Positions 1 to 9,657 of a stretch of 64,000 bases of DNA are shown here, piece after piece. Under the pieces are notes generated by a model. The model was not told where the DNA came from. It made no database searches and was given only the letters and a program-made list of their open reading frames with translations. Position numbers and translations under genes: made by a program. The stretch is from the NCBI GenBank assembly GCA_903832665.1, contig CAILCG010000017.1, positions 101,162 through 165,161 on the forward strand. The letters run 5' to 3'. Numbering within the stretch: the first letter of the stretch is position 1; every line of letters begins with the position of its first letter. The stretch is from an uncultured Methanomicrobiales archaeon (GTDB taxonomy: Archaea > Halobacteriota > Methanomicrobia > Methanomicrobiales > Methanospirillaceae).

Positions 1-977
1 GCTATCGTCCGGGAGATCACCTGATCGCGAACCAGCCTGCCATATTCTCGCAAATATCGGGGAACCCCAAGACCCGTATGAATCGCAACGCCCCATTCAT
101 GGGAAAGAGATTCGTCAGCTACAAACCGCCTTACCTTATCACTGATATTTTCAAGTTGATCTGGTACCACAGCTACTTCAATGAAACTTGCCGAATTACC
201 GCCAGTCTTGAGAAAAACATCCGGGTTGAGCATTGCAATGTGATGGCTGATGGGCAGCACGCCTTTGATCCGGGTCACATGCGTGAGAAGGGCAAGTGCA
301 AGGGCAAAGGTTGCCCCGCCATCCTTTGAATCAGTGTCGTCTATTCCGATCGTCACGTGAACCATTGCCCGGGTCCAGACATCTCCTTCAACTATCTGTC
401 CACGATGATGGGTATCGACCCTAGTTACGCCATCAGCCCGTGCCATCATACCCGATAGGGAATAGGCAGGCCCTCCAATGCACCGTATCTTCTGGATTAC
501 CGAATCACCGGAACGTTCAACGCCAATCACCCCCACCGCGGGAAGAGGCTGCAACCCTACAGGTACGTCCAGGTAACCAATGCGGGCGCATTCCCGGAGA
601 AGTGTCCCGTCACGTTGGATATGGGATAATACTCCCGCAGCAAGCGCGTGATGATACCCGCAGAACGCCGCACATGCCCCGCTCATACAATCGTGATAAA
701 TCTCTACGTTATCCCCATCGACGGTCGTGAAGATACGTCGGCAGGTACTTGTTGGTACAGCGCTTATTGCAGCATAGCGGGCTGCACTTCTCCCCCGCTT
801 CTCCTCGCGGAGGAACACGCATCCCTCACGAACCAGGCGGTTTACCCAGTCCTGAGCGGTACTTCGAGGAATTTTTGCAGACTGATGAATATCGGTGACC
901 GTAAAAAAACCTTTATCGAGTGTTTGTTGCCGCATCAGGCGCAGATATTCGCGCCGGTGCTCAAGCACGCCCGTCAT
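1..977 (-). CDS. HTH protein with TiaS-like IDDTD domain (C-terminus off window)
   Basis: An open frame runs uninterrupted from the ATG at 977 to the left edge, about 325 codons, so the C-terminus is missing. Residues 1-70 look like a winged helix-turn-helix (segment KIPRSTAQDWVNRLVREG). Near residue 210 is GIDDTDSKDGGATFALA, the nucleotide-binding signature of the TiaS (tRNA-Ile2 agmatinylcytidine synthetase) superfamily, which also includes a methanogenesis marker family (MMP11). The start overlaps the homoserine dehydrogenase stop by 17 bases, so it is probably the last gene of the ACT-hom operon. The HTH could suggest DNA binding rather than tRNA modification; substrate unknown. Frame and motif are seen; function is inferred. 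Confidence 0.75.
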   Translation of the reverse strand, partial: MTGVLEHRREYLRLMRQQTLDKGFFTVTDIHQSAKIPRSTAQDWVNRLVREGCVFLREEKRGRSAARYAAISAVPTSTCRRIFTTVDGDNVEIYHDCMSGACAAFCGYHHALAAGVLSHIQRDGTLLRECARIGYLDVPVGLQPLPAVGVIGVERSGDSVIQKIRCIGGPAYSLSGMMARADGVTRVDTHHRGQIVEGDVWTRAMVHVTIGIDDTDSKDGGATFALALALLTHVTRIKGVLPISHHIAMLNPDVFLKTGGNSASFIEVAVVPDQLENISDKVRRFVADESLSHEWGVAIHTGLGVPRYLREYGRLVRDQVISRTI

Positions 978-1947
978 AACGATCCTTTATGTAGAGGAGA
1001 TCCCCGATGATCGCACTCGCGGTCTCGATCGATCCCGCCCCCCTCCCGATCAATGTGATCTCTTTTGCCATATCGGTCTCAAGAGTCAGGGCGTTTAACG
1101 TGCCATTGACCACAAGGGGATGACTCTTCTCAATGATACGGGGAGACACCCGAAGAATATGTTTACGGGGAATTGCTTCGGCAATAAGACGAATTGTGCA
1201 TCCGTCCGTTTCAGCAAGGCGCAGGGCATCCGGGGTAAGAAGATCGATTCCCGTGCAATCCACATCTTTTAATGTAACGCCATTTCCCCAGATCGTGTTT
1301 GCGAGAATCACCAGTTTGATGGCCGCATCGATACCCTTGACATCATAGGTCGGATCAGCTTCGGCATATCCCATTTCGCGGGCTTCCATCAATGCCTGTT
1401 CGTACGTAAGGCCTTCGTCAGCCATACGGGTGAGGATATAATTACAGGTGCCATTGAGCACACCATACAGTGCGAGAATATCATTCCCGGCGAGCCCCTG
1501 TTCAAGGGTATGCATAATTGGAATTGCGCCCGCGACCGTTGCTTCATACCTGAGGGCAACGTTATTTTCGCAGGCAGTTGCCCGGAGTTCTTTATTTGCA
1601 AGAGCAATGGGTCCTTTATTGGACGTGACGACATGCTTTTTTCGGGCGAGAGCGGCCCTTATGTACCCGATAGCAGGTTCTCCGGACAAAGCATTCGTAG
1701 GGGAGACTTCAACCAGGGCATCATAATCAGCCTTATCAATGATATCAAGGGAAGAAAGGTTTGGATCGCCACAATATCCCAGCGTTTTCTTGTGAGCGAG
1801 AAGTGCCGGGATATCGAGACCCCGGGGATCCATTGCCCCGCTCTTCGAATCAGCAATGCCGGTAATAGTCAGACCCAGGTCTTTTTTCGTTATCATCTCT
1901 GCTACGCCGCGTCCCACAAATCCAAGACCAATCAATGCGATTTTCAT
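961..1947 (-). CDS. hom: Homoserine dehydrogenase
   Basis: 328 aa. It reduces aspartate semialdehyde to homoserine with NAD(P)H, the branch point to threonine, methionine and isoleucine. The N-terminus has the Rossmann motif GLGFVGRGVAEM (residues 7-18), followed by HVVTSNKGPIA (substrate region) and the family signature GVLNGTCNYILTRM near residue 162, then DVKGIDAAIKLVILAN. There is no C-terminal ACT domain; a separate ACT protein is encoded immediately upstream with an ATGA overlap, so regulation may act in trans. Asd, the enzyme supplying its substrate, lies 26 kb away at 28418. Confidence 0.96.
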   Translation of the reverse strand: MKIALIGLGFVGRGVAEMITKKDLGLTITGIADSKSGAMDPRGLDIPALLAHKKTLGYCGDPNLSSLDIIDKADYDALVEVSPTNALSGEPAIGYIRAALARKKHVVTSNKGPIALANKELRATACENNVALRYEATVAGAIPIMHTLEQGLAGNDILALYGVLNGTCNYILTRMADEGLTYEQALMEAREMGYAEADPTYDVKGIDAAIKLVILANTIWGNGVTLKDVDCTGIDLLTPDALRLAETDGCTIRLIAEAIPRKHILRVSPRIIEKSHPLVVNGTLNALTLETDMAKEITLIGRGAGSIETASAIIGDLLYIKDRYDGRA

Positions 1948-2447
1948 GCGATCTCCTCCAGGGGTTCAATGAGCAGCAGAGATTTTTGTTGAGATACCCG
2001 GCGAAGGATGGTCAAAGCCGCTTCCATATCCTCTTTGGTTACCGATTTTATTGTCAGACGGGATGATGAACGTTCTTTAACCGCGGGCATGCTCATGGCA
2101 AGCTCGCTCACTTCTGCAAAGCCGGTGGAATCTACCTGGTCAACCGTATCAGAAAGATCCGTATGCATGAGATGACCGATCAGGATGACGGTCCGTTTGT
2201 AAAGCAGGCGTTGCTCACCAATGCGCTGGATATAAACCCCCTGTTCCTTGAGAAGACCTACCAACATCTCGACCCGCCCTTCCGGTAATTCCAGTACGAT
2301 CTGGACTTCGAGAGTCCCATGGTCCGGCCCTGGTTCCCGCTGGTGAATCACCGCGATAATATTCCCACCGACATCTGATATGGGTTTTAAGGCCGCAACC
2401 AGCTGACCCGGCGAATCTTTCATCTCAAGTTTCATGGAGACCTGCAC
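1944..2447 (-). CDS. ACT-domain amino-acid-binding regulatory protein
   Basis: About 167 aa from a GTG start at 2447. The N-terminal half (MKLEMKDSPGQLVAALKPISDVGGNI) is a classic ACT fold, the ligand-binding module of feedback-regulated amino-acid enzymes; the second half may be a further ACT-like unit. The GTG is chosen because a TATA-like box at 2478-2486 would start transcription near 2456 and a GGTGG lies 4 bases before the GTG; an ATG at 2435 is the alternative. Its stop overlaps the hom start (ATGA), pointing to tight co-translation. Inferred role: sensing threonine or another aspartate-family amino acid for Hom. Confidence 0.85.
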   Translation of the reverse strand: MQVSMKLEMKDSPGQLVAALKPISDVGGNIIAVIHQREPGPDHGTLEVQIVLELPEGRVEMLVGLLKEQGVYIQRIGEQRLLYKRTVILIGHLMHTDLSDTVDQVDSTGFAEVSELAMSMPAVKERSSSRLTIKSVTKEDMEAALTILRRVSQQKSLLLIEPLEEIA

Positions 2448-2474
2448 AAAACCACCTGTCCAGTAGTAGCACGG

Positions 2475-2487
2475 CCATTTAGATAAG
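2475..2487 (-). promoter_or_regulatory. TATA-like promoter element of ACT-hom operon
   Basis: On the minus strand the core reads TTATCTAAA, centred about 35 bases before the GTG at 2447. It is the only good TATA candidate before this operon and implies a very short leader. Confidence 0.5.
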
Positions 2488-2601
2488 TCTTTTATTTTGA
2501 TTATCAGCACCGTAACTTGAGATACGCAGGAAATACCTCCCTATTTTCACATCATTACCATGAAAAAAATTTGGCGGGACAATTATCACAGGAGCTGATA
2601 G

Positions 2602-3414
2602 TCAGAGTTTTCGTAATTTGTTATCCACTTTTTCAAAAAAGTTCCGTCCGATATCAATAAACTTTGCCGGGTATTCCGCAGGTTTTACCTCTAGAGTCAT
2701 GGAATTGCCCAGTTCGATAGTCTGCTGACCGTCAATAACAAGATTTGCTGGTTTTGTGCTCTCCAGTCTCACTTCAAGGCGCCGGCTGCTGCAGATGATA
2801 TGAGGGCGTGATGACAACAGGTAAGGAGCGAGCGGAACGAGAATAAATCCCTGGATACGGGGATCAACAATAGGGCCGCCGGCACTCATTGCGTACGCCG
2901 TTGACCCGGTGGGAGTGCTGATGAGAAGTCCGTCTGCCCGGAACTGCTCCGTTGTTATGCCATCAATGATGATTGAAAACCTGAGCATTTTGGCAGGACG
3001 TGTTGTTACAATCAGGGCTTCATTCAGGGCAGTTCCCAGATTACACCCATCCTTCGAAAGGGTGATTCGCATCCTTTCTTCGATCGAAAAGCCCCGGGGA
3101 AGGGTCCTTATGTATGTTATTGCCTCTGACGGATCGAGATCCGCGAGAAAACCTACCTCTCCGCGGTTGATTCCAATTACCGGGACCGGATGTTTCATTT
3201 GCTGGATGGTGCGGAGAATTGTACCATCCCCGCCAACGATTACCACAGCATCGGCAGTGGTGTCAGTTAATGGCAACCCGGATTCACCAAGTATTTCAGC
3301 AGTATCGGTATCGAAATAAACCTCGATTCCATCCCGTTCCAGCACTGCCTTAATCTCACGAGAATAGGCGATAGCCTCCGGGTTATCAATACGGCAAACA
3401 AGTAGCAGACGCAT
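2602..3414 (-). CDS. nadK: NAD kinase
   Basis: 270 aa, normal for archaeal NAD kinases; phosphorylates NAD to NADP with ATP or polyphosphate in the cytoplasm. The ATP/polyphosphate motif GGDGT is at residues 61-65, followed by [13 protein letters not shown], the catalytic-region NEALI motif, [24 protein letters not shown] (NAD binding) and a C-terminal VIDGQ. The IMPase/FBPase gene lies 7 bases upstream, so both probably form one transcript. Adjacent NAD kinase and IMPase-family genes occur in other archaea, where the two functions can even be fused (family knowledge). Confidence 0.97.
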   Translation of the reverse strand: MRLLLVCRIDNPEAIAYSREIKAVLERDGIEVYFDTDTAEILGESGLPLTDTTADAVVIVGGDGTILRTIQQMKHPVPVIGINRGEVGFLADLDPSEAITYIRTLPRGFSIEERMRITLSKDGCNLGTALNEALIVTTRPAKMLRFSIIIDGITTEQFRADGLLISTPTGSTAYAMSAGGPIVDPRIQGFILVPLAPYLLSSRPHIICSSRRLEVRLESTKPANLVIDGQQTIELGNSMTLEVKPAEYPAKFIDIGRNFFEKVDNKLRKL

Positions 3415-3421
3415 AGTAAAA

Positions 3422-4201
3422 TCACCGCAAATATTCGATTACTTTATGATGAACTGTCCCATTGGTCGCAACAATAGATCGACCAATGGTCACTTCATTG
3501 GGAAACTGGATGGTTTCACCATTAAGATCCGACACTTTTCCCCCGGATTCGGTACAGACCAACATACCTGCCGCGGCATCGGTTATCCGTAGGGTATCAC
3601 GCAGATCAATAAAACCATCAATTCTCCCACATCCTACGTAACAGTGTTCCAGCGCTGATGCACCGAACAAACGCCAGCGACGAATTTTTTGCCCGAGCTG
3701 CATCACGCGCGTCGGGTCAAATTTTCGCCCGTTGCTCATCGCACATTCATCAAGATTGGTGACCCCGGATACCTGTATTGGTTTATCATTACAACGCGCA
3801 AATTTTCCCCGGATTGCCGTAAAAGTTTCGCCACTCGAGAAATCCCGTACAAACGCCTGCTGGATCTTCCCTTTTTCTGCATATGCGATGGAAAGGGCAT
3901 AGAATGGGATTCCGGCGACCGCATTGAATGTGCCGTCAACAGGATCAAGAAAGATTGTTCCTTTTTCCCCATTGATTTCAACTTTCCCGGCTTCCTCGCT
4001 GATGAGAAGTTTACATAGGGGGTTTTCTTCCAAAAAACGCAGGATGCTGTCTTCTGCAACCTGATCGATTAACTTTGTCGGAGTGAGATCCGCACCCATC
4101 CGGACGGTCTTACCGCCTTCCTGAGTTCCAACCAGATCGGAGATACTCTCTTCTACTTCCGCCGCCATCTGGTTGCATGCTGACAGGAACTCCATGACCA
4201 T
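3422..4201 (-). CDS. suhB: Inositol monophosphatase / fructose-1,6-bisphosphatase family
   Basis: 259 aa. Mg2+-dependent sugar-phosphate phosphatase; archaeal members typically act on both inositol-1-phosphate and fructose-1,6-bisphosphate. Metal-binding motifs are present in order: [18 protein letters not shown] (near residue 68), [10 protein letters not shown] (near 86) and [10 protein letters not shown] (near 207). It is the first gene of a pair with nadK and diverges from the aIF5A gene, with about 90 bases of shared upstream DNA. Possible roles are gluconeogenesis or inositol-lipid synthesis; the sequence does not separate them. Confidence 0.92.
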   Translation of the reverse strand: MVMEFLSACNQMAAEVEESISDLVGTQEGGKTVRMGADLTPTKLIDQVAEDSILRFLEENPLCKLLISEEAGKVEINGEKGTIFLDPVDGTFNAVAGIPFYALSIAYAEKGKIQQAFVRDFSSGETFTAIRGKFARCNDKPIQVSGVTNLDECAMSNGRKFDPTRVMQLGQKIRRWRLFGASALEHCYVGCGRIDGFIDLRDTLRITDAAAGMLVCTESGGKVSDLNGETIQFPNEVTIGRSIVATNGTVHHKVIEYLR

Positions 4202-4292
4202 ATTTCCCGATTTTCTACGCTGTATTTATGTAATGCTATGGTGATAAATTACTACCGCGATTATTAATTCAAAAAAATGAGATGTGAGTGCG

Positions 4293-4670
4293 ATGAAAGA
4301 ACAGACTGAATTTGGAAAGATCAAGGAAGGACGTTATATTGTTATTGAAGATGAACCCTGCAGGGTGCTGAGCATTGCAACCTCCAAGCCGGGAAAACAT
4401 GGCGCGGCAAAAGCCCGTATCGATGCTATGGGCCTTTTTGATGGGGTCAAACGCTCTGTCGTTTCGCCGGTTTCGGCAAAGACCTATGTCCCGGTTGTTG
4501 AGCGGAAGAGCGGCCAGGTCCTTTCCATTACCGGAAATACAGCACAACTGATGGATATGAAAGACTTTACCAATTTCGAAATTCCGATTCCGGACGACAA
4601 AAAGGGAACCATCGAAGTTGGAAAAGAGTATATCTATATGGAATCGATGGGCAAGAGAAAGTTCGATTGA
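4293..4670 (+). CDS. eif5A: Translation factor aIF5A (hypusine-containing)
   Basis: 125 aa, the usual length. It promotes peptide-bond formation at difficult sequences and helps termination. The hypusination loop TSKPGKHGAAKARID is intact, with the modified lysine between Gly and His. An in-frame GTG three codons earlier is possible, but homologous proteins begin at the MKEQTEF-type methionine. A TATA-like GATAAATTA about 45 bases upstream fits a short leader. A T-rich stretch follows the stop. Confidence 0.97.
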   Translation: MKEQTEFGKIKEGRYIVIEDEPCRVLSIATSKPGKHGAAKARIDAMGLFDGVKRSVVSPVSAKTYVPVVERKSGQVLSITGNTAQLMDMKDFTNFEIPIPDDKKGTIEVGKEYIYMESMGKRKFD

Positions 4671-4676
4671 TTCAGT

Positions 4677-4712
4677 ATTTTTTTTAAAGTTGTTTCTTTT
4701 TTAATATTTTTG
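4677..4712 (+). terminator. Poly-T terminator after aIF5A
   Basis: Two runs of T (eight and six) separated by AAAGTTG follow the aIF5A stop codon within 10-35 bases, the usual archaeal intrinsic terminator pattern. Confidence 0.6.
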
Positions 4713-4845
4713 TAAAACATCAATTCATCTGGTGACGTGGGTCATAAAAATAGTATGAATCCTGCCAATGAATCCTACAGCGATTCTTTTTATTCATCTA
4801 GTACGAACTGAAAAATAATCCCGTCAAAGAAACAGAAAAATACGA

Positions 4846-5682
4846 TTATTTGATATATTCGGAAGGAACCCGAATTTCAATACTGTATGAATTAATTGCG
4901 TGGGTATTAATGATGAAAAAATAATTCTTCTGCCCTTCGAAAAACCGTTCTTTCCAAGGACGAGGATCTTTTATGATTGTTGAACCGGAGTAATCACCAT
5001 CAATTGTAGTGTCCTTCCACAGGGAACTATCAAGTCCGCCAGGGGGAGTGATCGTTCGGATAATCCGGTTCGGATCGTCCGCATCCATCACCTGTATTGA
5101 AAACGTGGGGTTAATTACAGAGAAGGATCCCTGGATCACCTGGGCACTTCCAATAGTGCTCGAACCTCCACTTTGTTTCGGACCTGTCACGGCCGAAGAA
5201 CTGAGGGATTGGGCTTTTCCACCCATATCAGAAAATGGATCGACCGTATACCACATTTCCCAATAGGGGAATGGAATGTTCATTATCTGAGTTGTACCGC
5301 TATATTGTCCTGCAATTTTTGCGATAGTCGTCAGGCTTCGGTTCTGCGGAATATTATCGATCCGGGTACCCCCGGGCATTGATTGGTTGAAGTTAATCCC
5401 GTAGGTCGAAGGATCTACAAAAACGACCGATGAGACATTTTTATCCCAAGTCGGAATGGGAGTAGGTGTTGCAACGGTTGTGGGGATTGTAGTTGTGAGG
5501 TTGAAAACTTGTGGTGTACTGTTTGTATAATTCATATTTATGGGAGTAACGGTTGGTTGTGTTGTAGGCACTGCGATTCCGGTATTGACCGGTTGACCAG
5601 TCATGACGGGTTTGATTACCAGTGCTATGATGAGTATTATGCCGAGTGCGCCAACCATATACATAATATCTTTTTTATCCAT
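4846..5682 (-). CDS. Membrane-anchored extracellular protein, unknown function
   Basis: 278 aa. Residues 8-27 (YMVGALGIILIIALVIKPVM) form one hydrophobic anchor with a lysine-containing cytoplasmic end, then a Thr/Pro-rich linker (residues 35-78), then a globular domain with many Asn-Xaa-Ser/Thr sites, so it is probably exposed on the cell surface and glycosylated. No family is recognised. It stands alone, convergent with aIF5A and divergent from the archaellin genes, which hints at a cell-envelope role. Confidence 0.75.
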   Translation of the reverse strand: MDKKDIMYMVGALGIILIIALVIKPVMTGQPVNTGIAVPTTQPTVTPINMNYTNSTPQVFNLTTTIPTTVATPTPIPTWDKNVSSVVFVDPSTYGINFNQSMPGGTRIDNIPQNRSLTTIAKIAGQYSGTTQIMNIPFPYWEMWYTVDPFSDMGGKAQSLSSSAVTGPKQSGGSSTIGSAQVIQGSFSVINPTFSIQVMDADDPNRIIRTITPPGGLDSSLWKDTTIDGDYSGSTIIKDPRPWKERFFEGQKNYFFIINTHAINSYSIEIRVPSEYIK

Positions 5683-5944
5683 TGCTCAACAGTATGCTAT
5701 TGAATTTTACCAGATAAATATTCGTTCAATCTGGCATCAGTACCTGAAACGGAATTCTATTTCTCCGACGTATTTCACGATAGATGGAGGGTTCAAATTC
5801 GGCATTATTCTACTCAATTTTCAAAAAAATCTGAATATGAGTTCATTTTAATTCCGGATTTTGACGAACACTTAAATACAATGACATCTTCCTATGAAAC
5901 ATGGATGCTGGGACAGCTGGTATCCGCTATTAAAAGGTGAAAAA

Positions 5945-6529
5945 ATGAATTCCTCAAAACGCAATGATGAAGGGTTCACTGGCCTTGAGGCGGCGATTAT
6001 GCTTATCGCATTCGTCGTGGTCGCGGCCGTGTTCTCGTACGTGGTTCTCGGTGCCGGGTTCTTTACAACCCAGAAGGCACAGGAGACCGTCCACACGGGT
6101 GTGCAGCAGACAACATCGGCAGTTGAGCCATCGGGACCGGTTAGTATATACTCCTCAGATGGTAACGCTGTTGGTAATGTAACCTTCTATCTCCAGCTCG
6201 CTGCCGGGGGTGCCGGCGTTGACATGAGTAAAGTCGTTTATACCGTCTCCACTCCGAAGAAGATCTTGACCTTCACAAATAACGCAGTCAATTACTCATG
6301 GGTCAAGTCAAATGGAGCAGCTGGAAGCAGTAACCAAGGGACCCATGCGGGATTATTAAATCCCCGTGAGATGGTCTATGTGGATATTAATCCCGGATTT
6401 TCCAAAGATGATATGGGTATCAATGATAAGTTTATTGTTGAAGTGAAGCCCCCTGTTGGTGCTGCACTACCCATTGCAAGGACTGTTCCCGCGGGAATGT
6501 CTCCCGGAACATGGTATGAGGTATTTTAA
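5945..6529 (+). CDS. flaB: Archaellin (archaeal flagellin), copy 1
   Basis: 194 aa. Structural subunit of the archaellum filament. It has a class III signal peptide, MNSSKRNDEG, cut before FTGLEAAIMLIAFVVVAAVFSYVVLGAGFFTTQKA, the conserved hydrophobic N-terminal helix that packs the filament core. The start is fixed by GGTGAAAA before the ATG and the signal-peptide length. The rest of the fla motor operon is not here. A second archaellin follows 14 bases downstream, so this is a tandem pair, probably one transcript. Confidence 0.94.
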   Translation: MNSSKRNDEGFTGLEAAIMLIAFVVVAAVFSYVVLGAGFFTTQKAQETVHTGVQQTTSAVEPSGPVSIYSSDGNAVGNVTFYLQLAAGGAGVDMSKVVYTVSTPKKILTFTNNAVNYSWVKSNGAAGSSNQGTHAGLLNPREMVYVDINPGFSKDDMGINDKFIVEVKPPVGAALPIARTVPAGMSPGTWYEVF

Positions 6530-6543
6530 GGAGGGTGAAAAAA

Positions 6544-7170
6544 ATGAAAAATCTTTACTCATAGGATGCATTCACCGGCCTTGAAGCCGCAATCGTACTG
6601 ATCGCATTCGTAGTTGTCGCTGCTGTATTCTCCTACGTGGTGCTTGGCGCAGGGTTCTTCACATCCCAGACGGCACAAGCAACTGTCCACACGGGCGTGC
6701 AGCAGGCAAGCTCAAGTATGGAACTTGTCGGGAACATCTATGGTGTTGCAGATGGTACGTTAGCACATCTGAAATACGTGAACGTAACCATTGCCCTGAC
6801 GGCTGGTGGCACCCCCATTGATCTTTCCCAGATGGTAGTTTCCTATAGTGATAACCATCAGGGATACAATGCAAATGTCAAAGGAGGTAACGGAGGTACA
6901 GATCTGTTCTTCTGCGATAACGCAATAGCCGGCGGAGCCGGGGCAGCTCAGGAATGGTGTATCGGATCGAAAATCAATTCGGTAACCGGAACTGCCACAA
7001 CCGGAGCAATGCTCGATAACAATGCTCAGATGGTTATTATCGTAGGAGTACCAACTACAGCAGACCCGAACACAAAGATCAGCATTAATTTCCAGCCCGC
7101 TGTCGGTGCGGTTCTTCCGATCACCAGAACAGTCCCCGGTGGACTTACTGTAGTTCAACCACTCTACTAA
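6544..7170 (+). pseudogene. flaB: Archaellin copy 2 with in-frame TAG at codon 7
   Basis: A strong Shine-Dalgarno (GGAGGGTG) precedes the ATG at 6544, giving MKNLYS, then TAG at 6562-6564, then DAFTGLEAAIVLIAFVVVAAVFSYVVLGAG in the same frame and an intact archaellin body to TAA at 7168. Read through, the protein would be 208 aa. The TAG sits in the signal peptide two residues before the expected cut (A/F). Restarting further down would remove the signal and most of the core helix. Possibilities are a sequence error or recent nonsense mutation (Glu, Lys or Gln codon to TAG), or suppression; pyrrolysine use is not expected in this order. Confidence 0.85.
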
Positions 7171-7998
7171 TCTCTTTTTTTTTCAGATTATTTCCGCTTT
7201 CATTAGTGCCAATTATAACAGTGGTTTCAATTCTTCTGTATCCGATACGAAATCCAGATATTATCGCACAAAAAAACGAATAGAAAAAATTATTCGCAAG
7301 CGGTGATACTCACCATAAAATACAAACAGATCCACAACTCGACCACAGAATTGTCCCATCAAACCGTCTCCGACATTATGAACTCCCCTATACTAGTCTC
7401 ATTCAAGAAGAAAACTTCCGAGGTTGCCAGAAAGAGAAAATCCTACCGGATAACGAAATCCTGAAAATACGGTTTCATTGTTCTTCCCAGATCCTGCCAC
7501 AAATCCTTGGCCTAAATCTTGCAAGAGGATGCATTAGCGGAATTAGCTCTAGTATATTCCGGGCTGGCTTCAGACACCATTTTTGGCACAGTTTGATAAG
7601 CAGACCCTGCTTAAAAAATTTTAATCGCGATCATGAGATGTTAGTTGAGGACCCGATTGTAGGATAATTATCCGACTAAAGGTATGTACAACTTACAAAG
7701 AAATATTTTCTCCGGCGTGACGCTTCATGCATAGAAATCAAGGTCCGATTGAAAAATTTCGAGCAGGGGGCGAGGGGTCAATTGAAAAAATTTTGCCGGA
7801 GTTTGATTGAAATTTTTTTCCGAATTGGTCCGGGCTTTGCATAACCCGCATACAGCATATGATCCAGATGGGTTCATTTTTTAATCATCAGAATTGTTGA
7901 GATGAATAAAAGTAGAGAAGTTTCCTACATCAGGTTCTTTATGATGCAATGGGACTAAAAATTCTGCCCACAAAAAGAACGATTATTTTGAACAGGGA
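7171..7998. other. Gene-free A+T-rich stretch after archaellins
   Basis: No convincing coding frame on either strand over about 830 bases. It begins with a T9 run at 7176-7184 that should terminate archaellin transcription. Inside are a perfect 12-bp palindrome GGATAATTATCC (7662-7673) and three near-copies of ATTGAAAAATTT between about 7745 and 7820. Their function is unknown; an unannotated small RNA or decayed DNA are both possible. Confidence 0.6.
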
Positions 7999-9261
7999 TT
8001 ATTTTCCCAAAAGTTGACTATTCTTTTCAAACGTCTTCCGGATCCCCTCAGCTGCAAGGTACCCGGTAGAGAACGCAGCCTGTAAATTATATCCCCCCGT
8101 ATCGCCATCAATATCCAGCACTTCGCCGGCAAAATACAAGTGGGAAATGATTTTAGATTCCATAGTCTTCATATCAACCCCATCGAGAGCCACACCGCCC
8201 CTCGTCGCCATCGCAACTGCATAACCGCCCGGTGCAGTAACCGTCATGGGAAATTCGGTGCAGTTTGTCACAAGCCGCGTTCGCTGTTCTACTGAGAAAT
8301 GATTACATTTGAGATCATCGGGAATATCTGATAGTTTCAAGAGTTTGCGGTTGAGTCGCTCCGGAATCGGGTACCCGGCAAGAATCGTGCTGACTTGCCA
8401 GGTCCGGTTTTCCTGGACACGCTTTGAAAGATCTGCCGTGAATTCCTCACGCTTCATCGCACCAACAAACGAGAGCTTGATGAGATCATCTGGGAGGATA
8501 TACCGCGACGCGTCAAGTACGCCAGGGCCGGAGATACCCAGATGGGTAAAAAGAACATCGCCCTTGTAGTCTCCCACTTTTTTCCCGGCCCGCCAGACGG
8601 TAAATGGCATATCTTCAAATGAGATCCCCGCAAGTGCCGCAAACGGGAAATTCCTGATAAGCAGCGGAGTCAGAGCAGGTGCCGTTTCACTGACCGGCTG
8701 TCCCAATGATTCGCTCAAACGGTAACCATCCCCGGTGGAACCAGTCCGGGGATAGGAAGCTCCACCGGTCGTGATCACTACAACCAGGGAGTGATAGGCC
8801 GCCCGGGAAGTCATGATATCGAATCCTCCCTTTACGCGGGTGATACCAGTTACCGGTTCACCGCAATGGATCTCAACCCCCCTCATTTTACATTCAGCCA
8901 GCAGAACTGCCAGAACATCGGAAGATAGCCGGGTTTTTGGAAACACTTTGCCATTCTCCTCGGCCTGCATCGATAGCCCGCGTTCTTCAAAAAATGCCAG
9001 AAGAGCTTTGTTGGTAAACGAAAAGAGTGCCGGTTTTAGCCATTTGCCGTGGCTGCCATAATGGGAAAGAAAATCCCGCATCTCCCCGCCATGAGTGATA
9101 TTGCACTGGCCGGTGCCCGATAGGAGAAGTTTTTTCCCAGGTTCTTCCATCTTTTCCAGGAGAAGGACCCTGGCACCTGGTGTCACTGCACGAATTGCGC
9201 AGAAAAGCCCAGCGGGTCCTGCACCGATCACCGTAATATCATATGGCTCCATCAATCTCAT
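7999..9261 (-). CDS. HI0933-family (BaiN-like) flavoprotein
   Basis: 420 aa, usual length. The N-terminus binds FAD through GAGPAGLFCAIRA and LLLEKMEEPGKKLLLSGTGQCNIT, the hallmark of the family often annotated as NAD(P)/FAD-dependent oxidoreductase or aminoacetone oxidase. The C-terminal GYNLQAAFSTGYLAAEGIRK closes the FAD site. The physiological substrate of these proteins is not established. It is monocistronic, with a gap of about 100 bases upstream. Confidence 0.9.
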   Translation of the reverse strand: MRLMEPYDITVIGAGPAGLFCAIRAVTPGARVLLLEKMEEPGKKLLLSGTGQCNITHGGEMRDFLSHYGSHGKWLKPALFSFTNKALLAFFEERGLSMQAEENGKVFPKTRLSSDVLAVLLAECKMRGVEIHCGEPVTGITRVKGGFDIMTSRAAYHSLVVVITTGGASYPRTGSTGDGYRLSESLGQPVSETAPALTPLLIRNFPFAALAGISFEDMPFTVWRAGKKVGDYKGDVLFTHLGISGPGVLDASRYILPDDLIKLSFVGAMKREEFTADLSKRVQENRTWQVSTILAGYPIPERLNRKLLKLSDIPDDLKCNHFSVEQRTRLVTNCTEFPMTVTAPGGYAVAMATRGGVALDGVDMKTMESKIISHLYFAGEVLDIDGDTGGYNLQAAFSTGYLAAEGIRKTFEKNSQLLGK

Positions 9262-9359
9262 CCTCCATTATAGTGCCACCCGTGAACATCTTGAAGTATT
9301 GCACTGCCACATATTTTGAACAAAAATAGACTTAACGCGCGGTCCAGTTCCCCGGTTTT

Positions 9360-9572
9360 TCAATATCCACAACCAGTTTTACAACAAAAAAGTAACTCAT
9401 GGGATAAACGGAATAAGAAAATCATTCTTCTTGTTGAATCACTCGCGTCTTTTCTTATCTTCAATACCTGACCTTCCCTCACGGGGTCAATACCGCCAAT
9501 GGCTGCCCAGTTCTCTGCGGATACCGTAACTCTGGGTTGGATCGCATCGACCCATACCGTATCAGCAGTCAT
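9360..9572 (-). CDS. Small hypothetical protein
   Basis: 70 aa if started at the ATG at 9572 (an in-frame ATG at 9593 is equally possible). The first 40 residues (TVWVDAIQPRVTVSAENWAAIGG) read like real protein and a TATA-like TTTTAAATTTC lies near 9635-9645, but the C-terminus ends in a Cys-rich tail (FCCKTGCGY) of unclear meaning. No family recognised. It is the weakest gene call in this section. Confidence 0.4.
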   Translation of the reverse strand: MTADTVWVDAIQPRVTVSAENWAAIGGIDPVREGQVLKIRKDASDSTRRMIFLFRLSHELLFCCKTGCGY

Positions 9573-9657
9573 TTGGTTGTTCCCTTTGGTCATCGGACTG
9601 ACAACTAGGGGGTAAGAAAATCTTCGCACGGGAGAAATTTAAAAAAGAATGTCTGTC

